NCBI RefSeq assembly: GCF_029168945.1
Contig: NC_083605.1
Span: 5,029,280 to 5,093,279, forward strand
DNA length: 64,000 nucleotides
Source: Cannabis sativa
Taxonomy: Eukaryota; Streptophyta; Magnoliopsida; Rosales; Cannabaceae
Direction: 5' to 3'
The notes below the pieces were generated by a model. The model was not told where the DNA came from and made no database searches. It worked only from the letters and a program-made list of their open reading frames with translations. Below, piece after piece: positions 54,026-64,000 of this stretch (position 1 is its first letter; the number at the start of each line of letters is the position of its first letter). The position numbers were made by a program, and so were the translations under genes.

Positions 54026-56768
54026 ATGACTCTTATTAGATTCTTTACAATGATCCTTATTTCTCTCACTCTTCTCATCACTTGCAGAGCCCAAATCAAC
54101 AATGTATCATGTTCACCTTCCTCCTGTGGCAAAATCCAAAACATAAGCTACCCTTTTCGGCTAAATTCAGATCCAAGCAACTGCGGACACAAGAACTACA
54201 TTCTCTCTTGCCACAAAAATGTAACAATACTAAAACTCTTTCATGGAAAATACACAGTTGAAGCAATCAATTACACTAAAGAAACAATAAGAATAGTTGA
54301 TTCAGGCCTTCAGAAGGGAAATTGCTCCACTCTCCCACATTATCCTCTTTCCAATTACAACTTCACAACTTGGAATGATCCATACACAAGAATTTCGAGA
54401 CAAGAACTCGAATCATATTTTTTATCAAACACTCTGGTTTTCCTTAGCTGTGAAAGACCAGTAAAATCCCATCTTTATATAGACACATCTTCTTGCTTTA
54501 AAATTAGTAGATATTATAATTATTCTTATGTAATAGTGTCTGGGGAATTAATTACTGTTAGGGATTTGGATGAATCATGTGTTGTTGTATTAACCACTTT
54601 AGTATCTGATCAAATAAACAACAGTGGAAATGCTCTTTCATTCATGGATATTCACAATGAAATGGCCTTTGGATTTGAGCTTTCATGGACTATATCTACC
54701 AGATTCCAACTTCAAACTGGATTGAGTAAAAATATATTGCTTAGTCTTTTAACTTGGCTTATTCTAACAACTACTTTTGTTTTTATGGGAAAATTAATTA
54801 TCTGTTTTTTTTTTTTTTTGGATGAATGCAGGTTTGTGGCAAGAATTTTTGAGCATCCTTAGTAGTAAGTATATATTTTATTCATTCTTTATTTCCAAAA
54901 AAAATACACAAATAAATGAATACTTCTTTTATATATATTTCAGAATCATCTTATTCATCATCAAGATTTTTTTTGTCTTGCAGCTTACAGTATTTTGGCA
55001 TTAATAATAATTGGTAAGAACACTAATTTTAAGATTATTCATCTTACTTTTTTATTTTCTAAATATCAAAGTAGAAAGCTCTTATTTTAAATCCCAAGAA
55101 TCTGGATTAAGAAACAAAAATCTTCTTAATAATCCCAAGAAAGAGTGGTGTTTGGTGGCCTATGAATGTATTTAAATTTTTGTTTTGTAATCGCTCAGCA
55201 TTTTTCTAAACAGACTCTTTCTCTTGATGATGGGAGAGTTTAGTGGTCAAAATTGCCAGAGTTGATGTAAATTTTTGGATTGGTTTTGGCTTAGGCCTAA
55301 GGAGAAGTTCCATTTATTCAAAATAAAAAAAAAAAAAAAAACAAAAACAAAAACAAAAATCTTCTTCAAAGTTTTGCAAGAAGAGAAAAATATCCTGGTT
55401 TTAATTATATTTGTTATTTTGTGCTAGTAGTTTTGCACATTTTGCTTCCTTTTTTTAATTAAGTAGTTTTGGTGGTTTAAATATCATTTTTTTTTATTGA
55501 AGTTCTATTTAGAATAATTGAGATTTTCTAATAAAGTTATATGATGAACAAAGACACTTAATTATAAGCACTTTTAGTTAGAGATACTTGATTTGATTTA
55601 TTGAGTTAAAATACTATTGCCATTTCTCAATGCAGGAGGTTTCATTGTAGGAAGGGTCATATTAGGGACTATATGTGTGTGTATTTTGTTGATCTACAAA
55701 TGGAGAAGGAGACATTTATCAATGTATGATCATATTGAAGAATTTTTACAAAGTAATAACAATCTTACACCAATAAGATACTCTTATTCAGATATTAAAA
55801 AGATGAGCCATGGATTTAAAGATAAATTAGGTGAAGGAGGCTATGGTTCTGTATACAAAGGAAGACTTCGTAGTGGTCATTTCGTAGCAATTAAGATGAT
55901 GGATACATCCAAAGGCAATGGTGAAGATTTCATAAACGAAGTTGCTACAATAGGTAGGATTCATCATGTCAATGTTGTTAGATTGATCGGATTTTGTGTG
56001 GAGGGTTCAAAGCGTGCTCTTGTATATGATTTCATGGCGAATGGATCTCTTGATAAACATATTTTCTCAAAGGAAGGAATTGAGTCTTTGAGTTACAAGA
56101 TGATGTTTGAAATGTCACTTGGAGTGGCTCGTGGTATCGAGTATCTTCATCGAGGATGTGAAATGCAAATTTTGCATTTTGATATCAAGCCTCACAACAT
56201 TCTTTTGGATGAGAATTTCGTAACAAAAGTTTCAGATTTTGGCTTGGCGAGATTATGTCCATTGGACAATAATACTGTGTCTCTCACTGCAGCAAGAGGA
56301 ACCTTAGGATACATAGCTCCCGAATTGTTTTATAAAAACATTGGAGGAGTTTCTTACAAAGCCGATGTGTATAGTTTTGGCATGTTACTGATGGAAATGG
56401 CGAGTAGAAGGAGGAATCTGAACTCAGCAGAGAAGTCGAGTCGAGTTCATTTCCCATCTTGGGTTTCTAACCAATTTAGTGAAGGAATGGACATTGATTT
56501 TGGTGTTGAGACAATGGAGGAATCAAAGATAATAAAGAAGATGATGATAGTTGCATTGTGGTGCATACAGTTCAAGCCTTCTGATCGTCCTTCAATGACC
56601 AAAGTTGTTGAGATGCTTGAAGAACAAACTGAGTTCTTGGAATTGCCTCCAACTAAATTCTCTTACTATTCAAATGAGGATCATGGAGAGTGTAGTTCAT
56701 CCTCAATGTGGCCATCCACAGGGGACAATTACTCAGATAATACTACTTTTACTCATGTACCAAATTAA
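54026..56768 (+). CDS. LRK10-like receptor kinase gene C
   Basis: Exons 54026-54725, 54832-54864, 54984-55013 and 55636-56768. Phases are kept at every junction and the protein has 631 residues. A signal peptide ([14 protein letters not shown]) precedes the GUB_WAK-type domain ([28 protein letters not shown]), then the [15 protein letters not shown] block. Two tiny exons supply [10 protein letters not shown] and [11 protein letters not shown], leading into the membrane span of exon 4 ([16 protein letters not shown]). Kinase motifs: [21 protein letters not shown] (non-RD), [18 protein letters not shown]. It belongs to the same subtype as A and E. It is divergent to gene B and tail-to-tail with gene D, 425 bp apart. 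No damage is seen. Confidence 0.9.
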
Positions 56769-57193
56769 GGATAAGATTTCAACTACATATATATATTTGC
56801 AATGTACAAGAAAAAACTATAAATAAACAAATTATTTATTAGTGCAGCTTTTCTTCTTAAACAACTCTGTTCTTTTTATGGTTACAAAAATCAAACTTGA
56901 TCAGACCCTTCTAAAATCTCCACAAAGTATCCTAAGAGCATAAACACAGCACAAGACAAGGACAAAAACATTGCTCCCTTTTACTATATGTAAGTTATTA
57001 TACATAATAAGTCTCTGAATTTTTGAGGACCCTTGTGACTTGTTTGTCCCAATGATCCAAAATTAGATCACATTTTTAAGTAAATAAATACTCTTTAGTC
57101 AAAATTTCTGACTCATATACACATGATTCTCTCATTTCATATTGTGAAATTTTGTGTTATCTTTTCTTTATTTCCAAAGCTATTACTCAATGC
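56769..57193. other. Convergent intergenic region C-D
   Basis: 425 bp between the stop codons of the converging genes. It should contain both 3' UTRs; AATAAA-like sequence is present. Nothing else is seen. Confidence 0.5.
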
Positions 57194-59127
57194 TCATTCT
57201 AATTCAGATATAGCTTCTAGCTCTGGATTCTTGCGTCTTCTAGGCATATCAACAATTGATTTTGGTTGACCAGTAGAGCCAAAAGGATTAGGAGGCAATG
57301 TTAACTTTTCTCCTCCTTCAAGCATTTGTACCACAACTTTCATGGAAGGGCGATCCGTGGGGTGCCACTGAATGCACCATAAACCCACAATTGCAAGTTT
57401 CTTTGCAATCTTAGCGTCTTCTTCTTTCTCGATATGGATTCGTAAGTCTTCTCCTTCTTCTAGGAGATTATAGATCCATTCGGGATAATAAACTTGACTA
57501 GTGTTGTCTTCTTTAACATCTGTAATCTTCTTCCCACCAACCATTTCAAGCAACACCATCCCGAAACTGTAAATATCTGACTTGTATGAAACATTTCCAA
57601 AGTTTCTAGAAAAAACTTCGGGTGCAATGTATCCCATGGTTCCTCTAGCTGTAGACATTGACACCATACTTTGATCTTTTGAGCACAACTTGGCCAAACC
57701 AAAATCAGAAATTTTGGGAATGAAGTTTTGGTCTAGCAAGACATTATGAGGCTTGATATCGAAATGAAGGATTCTTTGATCACACCCTTGGTGAAGATAC
57801 TCAACACCTTTGGCTATGCCTAAAGTAATATCCATAAGTTTCTCCCAACCTAAGAAATGATCAGAATCTGGTGAAGATATATACTGTTGAAGTGAACCAT
57901 TTGGTAAGAACTCATAAACAAGAGCTCTTCTAAATCCATCAGCACAATAACCAACCAAGCGAACCACATTGATATGGTGAATTCGACCAATAGTGCCTAC
58001 TTCATTTATAAACTCATCTCCATTTCCTTTTGAACTGTGAAGAATTTTCACAGCAACAAAGAATTCTGCTGAGAGCTTTCCCTTAAATACTGCACCATAG
58101 GCTCCTTCACCCAATTTTTCCTTGAACTCGCCTGTAATATGTTTGATGTCAGAATAAGAATATCTACTTGGCTTTAAAGCCTTGTAATCCTCCAAAAAAC
58201 TTTCTATTCTCCGTTGATTTTCTTTCTCTTGCTTATTAGAATTGTAAGCTCGATAAGCCACAACAAGTAGCAGTGTAAGAACAGTAGTACCAATTGTTAC
58301 ACCAATAGTTACAAATTTCTTGGTTTGACCTGCAAACAATACAATAAAGATCTTGTGATTAAGAAATAGATCAAAACTATTGAGTAACCTATGCCTTAAG
58401 CAAAAAAAGAAAGTGACTTACTTGGTTTAGGATATGCATAACACTCTGTTTCACTTTTGGTGTCATTGTTCTTTAATCGACATCCATATCCCAATACTCC
58501 ACAACGAGAACAATTGGGTTTAGCCCAATTCATATAAAGATATTTTCTGTCAACAGCAAAAAGTGTATAAGGAACAGATATGATATCATACATTTTATTA
58601 CAAGATGCCAAAGGCACATCTTCAATGGTGGAGGAAGATTCAACTGCAATAACGTGGTAACCATCAGGGCCACTGAGGCAGGGAAAGTCCATGCCGATGC
58701 CGTATAGAGCATTTCTTTCTAAAGCAGAACAATTAAACATTGTATAGTTACGAAGTTCAAATTTTGCGAAATATAATGGAGAAACTGATAAACCATTGAT
58801 CTTTAAAAGCTGTCCAAAAAGGCAATCATTGGGGTCATATAATTTTATCACCTGAGATTTGTAATCTATGCTTTTCACAAACAGCTTTACTGATTTTGGC
58901 AGCTCTAGAACCGTACGTTTCCCTCTGCAAGATAGCTCAAAGCCAGGGTAACCACAGTGATTTGGTTGACCATCTTTGACTCTGAACGGGAATCGAATTG
59001 CCGGCCCATTCCCACATCTTGATTCCTTGCACTGTGTTTGACTAGCTTCAATATTAATGGACAACCCCAGAAGCAAAAACAGAGTGAAAGACCAAAAAAG
59101 TTGAGATTTTGAGAGAAACCCCATCAT
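57194..59127 (-). CDS. LRK10-like receptor kinase gene D
   Basis: Two exons on the minus strand, 59127-58422 and 58329-57194, give 613 residues in phase. The start is either 59127 or 59124 (MMGFLSKS; gene B aligns to the second Met). Signal peptide (FWSFTLFLLLGLSINIEA), GUB_WAK-type domain (CKESRCGNGPAIRFPFRVK, HCGYPGFELSC), membrane segment (GTTVLTLLLVVAY) and kinase: [21 protein letters not shown] (non-RD), DFG, APE, with tail RRRKNPELEAISELE. Gene B splits the TKKFV.IG and VLTLLL parts by an intron of 101 bp; in D the same place (TKKFVTIGVTIGTTVLTLL) is continuous. Divergent to gene E. No frame damage is seen. Confidence 0.9.
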
Positions 59128-59408
59128 TATTTCTCGTTCTGGTTATCGATAAAGATGAGTGGATGGGAAACTAGTAAAGGGTTGATGGGTATTTGAGTAA
59201 AATAAAATTAGAATAGTCAAACTTTAATGGGTAGGTACAATGTATGGGAGTTTTATGGTATTAGCATTATTTAGCTAGCTCAGTTGTGGAACATGTTCCA
59301 ACTTGACAGAATCTTAGTCAACGAGATCAAGCTGCTCTTTTTGATAAAATGTATATACACATTATGGCTAACTCTTCTTCCTTTGGCTCTTTCCAGACCC
59401 AAAACAAA
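59128..59408. promoter_or_regulatory. Shared divergent promoter of genes D and E, W-box cores
   Basis: Only 281 bp separate the start codons of divergent genes D and E. W-box cores (TTGAC or its complement GTCAA) occur at 59215-59220, 59303-59307 and 59316-59321; WRKY factors bind such sites in defence genes. TGTATATACAC near 59349-59359 could be the TATA box of E, 50-60 bp before the ATG at 59409. No TATA box for D is certain. Function of the sites is inferred. Confidence 0.5.
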
Positions 59409-61689
59409 ATGCATCTTAGATTCTTGATCCTTATCTTCTTCTTCTTCTTCCTTTTCCTCAATTGCAGAGCCCAAAACAATCAATGTTCACCTTCTTCCTG
59501 TGGAAAAATCAAGAATATAAGCTACCCTTTTAGCCTAAAATCCGATCCAAAAAGCTGTGGAGACCAAAGGTATGTTCTTTCTTGCGAGAACAATATCACA
59601 ATACTAAACCTCTATTCAGGAAAATACTCCGTGGAAGCAATCAATTACATTAACCATACCATAAGAGTGGTTGATCCAGGAATTCAAAAGGGCAATTGCT
59701 CTTCTCTCCCTCGTTACCCTATTTCAAGGTACAACTTCAGACAGGGTGACCCATATGAGCTTCAACAATGGAGCACAGATTGGACTCTGAAGCTTATGTC
59801 AAAGACACTGGTTTTCGTGAGTTGTGAAAAAACAGTCAAATCCCATTTTTATATAGACACTTCTTCTTGCTCATCTAATGGTTACAAAAACCATTCTTAT
59901 GTAATAGTCAATGGGAGCTTGACTGTTTCGGACATGGATAAATCATGTGGTGTAAAGCTAACGACTTTAGTATCTCAGCATAGAAACAATAACACCAATG
60001 CTTCTTCATTCATGGATATTCATAATGAGATGGCTTTTGGGTTTAAGCTTTCATGGATTCCAGGAATCACTCCACTTCCAATCCGAATAAGTATTTTTCT
60101 TAGTCTTTTAACTTTGGTCATTGGAATTCATAAAGCAATAATCTTTGAACTTATTTTTGGTTGTTTTGAATTAAAAAAATGCAGGCCTGTGGGATCAAAT
60201 ATTGCAAGACCTTAGTAGTAAGTACATGGTTTATTCATTTATTGTGCCTTAAAAACTTTTATGTTCTTGCATATTATTGATTCATCAATCTGTGTGTTCT
60301 GTTTTCTTTTTCTGGTCTCCTTGCAGCTTACCGATATTTGATACTATTTATACTTGGTAAGACCTCTAATTTTAAGCTTAGTTGTTCATAAACTTATCAT
60401 ACATTTTCACAATGAGCTGACACATAAAAACCAGAAGAAGACATTTTATATGAGCAAGTTTAGTTGGAGACTTGTGACTTAATGTAGGCTAGAATTTGAC
60501 TCATGATATATGCTACTGCCAATTTCTTAATGCAGGAGCTGTGATTGTAGGAAGGGCCATATTAGGGACTCCATGTTTGTGTATCTTTTTGTTCTACACA
60601 TGGAGAAGGCGACATTTATCGATGTATGATCGTATTGAAGAATTCTTGCAAAGTTATAACAATCTTGTACCTATAAGATACTCGTATTCAGATATTAGAA
60701 AGATGAGCCAAGGGTTTAAAGATAAATTGGGTGAAGGAGGCTATGGCTCTGTGTATAAAGGAAAACTTCGAAGTGGTCATTTAGTAGCAATTAAGATGTT
60801 GGATGCATCTAAAGGAAATGGGGATGATTTTGTTAATGAAGTTGCTACAATTGGTAGGATTCATCATGTTAATGTTGTTAGACTAATTGGATTTTGTGTT
60901 GAAGGTTCAAAGCGTGCTCTTATATATGATTTTATGACTAATGGATCTCTTGACAAACATATTTTCTCTAAGGAAGGAATTGACTCTTTAAGTTATGAGA
61001 TGATGTTCGAAATTTCACTTGGAGTGGCTCGGGGAATTGAGTATCTTCATCAAGGATGCGAAATGCAGATTCTGCATTTCGATATCAAGCCACACAACAT
61101 CCTTTTAGATGAGAATTTTGTAACAAAAGTTTCAGATTTCGGCTTAGCTAGATTATGTCCATTGGATAATAATATTGTGTCTTTAACTGCAGCGAGAGGA
61201 ACCTTAGGATACATAGCTCCAGAATTGTTTTACAAAAACCTCGGAGGAGTTTCTTATAAAGCTGATGTCTATAGTTTTGGCATGTTATTGATGGAAATGG
61301 CGAGTAGAAGAAGGAATATAAATTCAGCAGTAGAGAATTCGAGCCGAGTTCACTTCCCATCTTGGGTTTCTAACCAATTCAGTGAAGGAAATGATTTTGA
61401 TTTTGGTGTTGGGACAGTGGAGGAAGTAAAGATCATAAAGAAGATGATGATAATTGCATTATGGTGTATACAATTCAAGCCATCTGATCGTCCTTCAATG
61501 ACCAAAGTGGTAGAGATGCTTGAAGATCAAACTGAGTCCTTAGAAATGCCTCCAACTAAATTCACATTCTATTGTTCAAATGAGGCACCAATGGAGGATC
61601 TTGGAGAGAACAGTTCATCCTCAACATGGTCATCCACACAATCAGGGGACAATTACTCAGATACTACTTTAAGTCAGATATCAGATTAA
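59409..61689 (+). CDS. LRK10-like receptor kinase gene E
   Basis: Exons 59409-60090, 60185-60217, 60327-60356 and 60536-61689 join in phase and give 632 residues. I chose ATG 59409, which opens the signal peptide ([17 protein letters not shown]) as in gene C; in-frame ATGs at 59349 and 59364 lie at or above the likely TATA box. The GUB_WAK-type domain ([28 protein letters not shown]), the [15 protein letters not shown] block, two tiny exons ([10 protein letters not shown] and [11 protein letters not shown]), a membrane span, then the kinase: [21 protein letters not shown] (non-RD), DFG, APE. Close to gene C. The frame is intact. Confidence 0.9.
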
Positions 61690-61821
61690 AGAGATGTACA
61701 ATAAAACACAATAAAAAACATATTATGTATTGTATTGTATTAGTATTATTTCATACAATATTATATTTAGTATTAACTTGTACTAATAAGTTATGTAAAA
61801 ATATAAATTCTTCACAATAAA
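61690..61821. other. Gene E 3' flank
   Basis: Probable 3' UTR with TATT/TATGTATTGT-rich sequence. Nothing else is seen. Confidence 0.4.
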
Positions 61822-62740
61822 CCTGACCACAGCTTGAACTCAGACTCGGACTTACACCCGGACCCAAAACATGCCCCGAACTCAGACCTGAACAGGGACC
61901 CAGACCTCGGACCCGGACCCCATATTCGAACCCAAACCCCAAATTCCAAAGCCGGACTCCAAAGTCGAGCATGGACCAGACCTGGATCCGAATACAAACC
62001 CAAGTCTGGAGTTCGGGTCTTGGACCCCCGGACCTTAACTCAAACCTTGATCCGGATTCGGATTCGGATTAGGGTTCGGGGTCCAGGTCACAGTTTGGGT
62101 CTGGGTCTGAGTTTGGAGTTTGGGTTTAGGTTCGGGGTCAAGGTCCTAGTCCTGGTCTAGGGTCTTGGTGGGTCTGGGGTCTAGGGTCGGCGGTTTGGGT
62201 CCGAGTCCGAGTTCGGGTGAAGGTTCGGGTTCGTGATCCAGGTTCAAGTCCCCGTCTGGGGTTCGGGGCCGGGGCCAAGGCCAGGGCTGGGTTCAAGGTC
62301 CAAGTCTGGGTCTGGATTCAGGTCCGGCGTCTGAGTCCGTATCTAGGTCCATGGTTTGTGTTCGGGTCTATATTCAAGTCCGAGGTCTGGGTCCGTATTG
62401 GGGTCCAAGTCCGGGGTTCGGGTTGAAGTCCGGAGTTCGGGTCTGTGGTCTTGGTCCGAATCAGGGGCCCGAATTTGGGTTTGAGTCCGGAGTCCGAGGA
62501 TGGGGCTGGATTTGGGCTTAGTCCAAGTTTGGGTTCGGGTCCGAGTTTGGATTCAGGTCTGGGGTCGGGGCTCGAATTCGAGTCTAGGTCCGGGGTCCAG
62601 TTGGGGTATGGATTCAGATTCGGTTTTGGAGTTTGGAGTCCGCATTTGGGGTCCAAGTTCAGATTTAGTTTCGGGGTTCGGTGCTAAGGCCAAGTGCGAT
62701 AGTTTCGGGTCCGGGATCGAGGGTCCAAGTCCCAATTCAA
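61822..62740. repeat. Degenerate G-rich hexamer-like repeat with strand switch
   Basis: About 920 bp built from variants of GGGTTC, GGGTCC and TTCGGG in a roughly 6-bp rhythm. To about 62000 the plus strand is C-rich (ACCCGGACCC); after about 62060 it is G-rich. GC content is far above the surroundings. It has open frames on both strands because of the repeat period; they are not genes. AT-rich ATATAAATT is present near the left edge and, inverted, near the right. Confidence 0.8.
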
Positions 62741-63651
62741 GTCTGCAATTTATATTATTTCTTTTGAATAAAAGTTTCCATCTTTGACTTTGAGATCCTT
62801 GCCACCATACCAAATATGATATTGAATAATGTAATTAGATGACTTAATGGGTCTTTCCCCTCACTTTCCAAAACCATGGTGGTTGTTTGAATGAAATAGC
62901 ATTGGTATATGAGTTTTGCTCTCAACTGGTTTGATATATTGCCTCATAGATCTTCCAAACTGATATTTCATCAAATTTTAGGGCCTATTTCATTATTAAT
63001 GTATCTATCTATTCAAAGATGTTTTCCAAGAAATTCTAACTCAAAATAAATCTTAAACAATATTCCTTTGCATTCCAAACTAGACTATATACTATTCAAT
63101 TATATTGTGCATCACAGAAGCTGGTATTAATATATCACATAATAACATTTACATAGGCTTCGTTTGTTTTTGTTCTTTTGGGTGAAATTGTGTTATTTTC
63201 AATTATGAACAAGGAAATCCAGATAATTTCTGCCTGTCTCAAGGGAAAGGGACACTTTTTATTATTATTTAGATCATATTGTGTTCCCTGTTCTAGAAAT
63301 ACTCAATTCACTTGTAAAATATATTACTATCTCCAAAGTACCTTATTTATTTTCTCATTAAAATTAAAATAAGAAATATACATTAAAGTTTTATTAATTA
63401 GTAATTTAAAATTGTAATATAAGAAATAAATAACAACTATGTTGATCTGATATTTCATTGTCAACATAATAAAAGAGAGGACACTGCATATAATAAGCTG
63501 CCAAAAATCAACAAATTTGAATTTGATAGTGAATATTCTCATCTCAAGATTTCAGAGCCATGAAAACACCTGTAAAGATTGTTTTCTATATCTAGAATTG
63601 TTTATAACTGATAACAAACAACTTCAATTTTCACACCAGCATTGCCAGTAA
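62741..63651. other. AT-rich spacer
   Basis: No convincing gene, RNA or element is recognised. Confidence 0.5.
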
Positions 63652-64000
63652 TCAATCATTGCAGGAGCAAGTTCTATTCTTTATATGATGAAACCTATTT
63701 GAATCTCTTACCACTATCTCTCCCTCTGTGGCCAACCAAATCCTGAGGTTCTTGAAAACCCTCATAGGTTTTGATTTTGATGTGTTGATAAGCCCAAAAG
63801 CCACTGCTATTTTCTCAATGTGTTGAACCAAATACTGTTCTTTTTGTTCCTCTTCAACATCATGAAGAACCAAATCAGTATCTGGGACATAACCCAATTG
63901 TTTTATCTTTGAGGCCAATCTGTCTAGTTCATCATAAATCTCAATGAAACTTGTATCCCCAACATGACACTTGCTTGAACCTGCTTCTTTAATCAAGTTT
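63652..64000 (-). pseudogene. DYW-type PPR protein, C-terminal fragment, decayed
   Basis: On the minus strand the frame gives the C-terminal part of a DYW-class pentatricopeptide repeat protein: E-type tail (LDRLASKIKQLGYVPDTDLV), HIEKIAVAFGL (HxE motif kept) and RVFKNLR, then VRDSNRFHH. The zinc-binding CGDCH stretch normally between these is missing and replaced by a short WLATEG link. The final DYW is lost: a duplicated 4-bp unit (GATTGATT in place of GATT) puts a TGA after CND, with TACTGG just beyond. DYW domains carry out C-to-U RNA editing in organelles. With the metal-binding block gone this copy is probably inactive. The N-terminal repeats lie beyond the window. Confidence 0.75.

Noticed and set aside
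61834..62813. Several open frames on both strands (e.g. 61834-62160, 62318-62656)
   Set aside because: They come from a six-base repeat rhythm with no stop codons. Composition is unlike a protein gene and similar frames appear on both strands.

Overview
The window is nuclear DNA of a flowering plant, most likely a eudicot. It is AT-rich, its genes have GT/AG introns, and it holds plant gene families (LRK10-type receptor kinases, an ATL-type RING-H2 protein, a DYW-type PPR fragment). Ty1-copia, Ty3-gypsy, LINE, hAT, Mutator-like and MITE insertions fill most of the rest. I cannot fix the species from the sequence alone.

Layout. 1-9741: broken gene pieces with introns retained (a DUF936/DUF6857-type gene, a plant galactokinase and other exon-like pieces), interrupted by a decayed copia element (564-5603) and ending at 9711-9741 in a hairpin plus CTAG that looks like a Helitron 3' terminus. 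9742-12076: a Mutator-like MITE and a non-autonomous hAT element. 12077-21179: a two-exon gene for an ATL20/21/22-like RING-H2 protein; its ~8 kb intron carries a 1.6 kb Mutator-like element rich in palindromes, a fold-back MITE, an LTR-like piece, a decayed LINE with a nested hAT, and another MITE. 21540-26340: retrotransposon remnants, including a 2.08 kb gypsy-type LTR.

27287-61689: a cluster of five LRK10-like receptor kinase genes, called A to E here. Each has a secreted GUB_WAK-type extracellular domain, a transmembrane segment and a non-RD kinase domain (HFD in place of HRD). Gene A (+) has a last intron of about 16.5 kb holding several retroelements, among them an intact, nearly identical-LTR copia element (33044-37900) on the opposite strand. 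Genes B (-) and C (+), and D (-) and E (+), form two divergent pairs. In each pair the minus gene belongs to one subtype and the plus gene to another, so the pair was probably duplicated as a unit. D and E share an intergenic region of only 281 bp with several WRKY-type W-box cores. A decayed exon-1 relic between B and C suggests a further lost copy.

61822-62740 is a degenerate G-rich/C-rich hexamer-like repeat that switches strand. The window ends in the C-terminal part of a decayed DYW-type PPR gene on the minus strand.

The receptor kinases and the RING-H2 protein share the GUB_WAK-type ectodomain class and probably act in cell-surface perception and ubiquitin-linked signalling; that is inference from family knowledge. 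All exon structures were worked out by hand from splice signals, codon phase and comparison among the paralogues.
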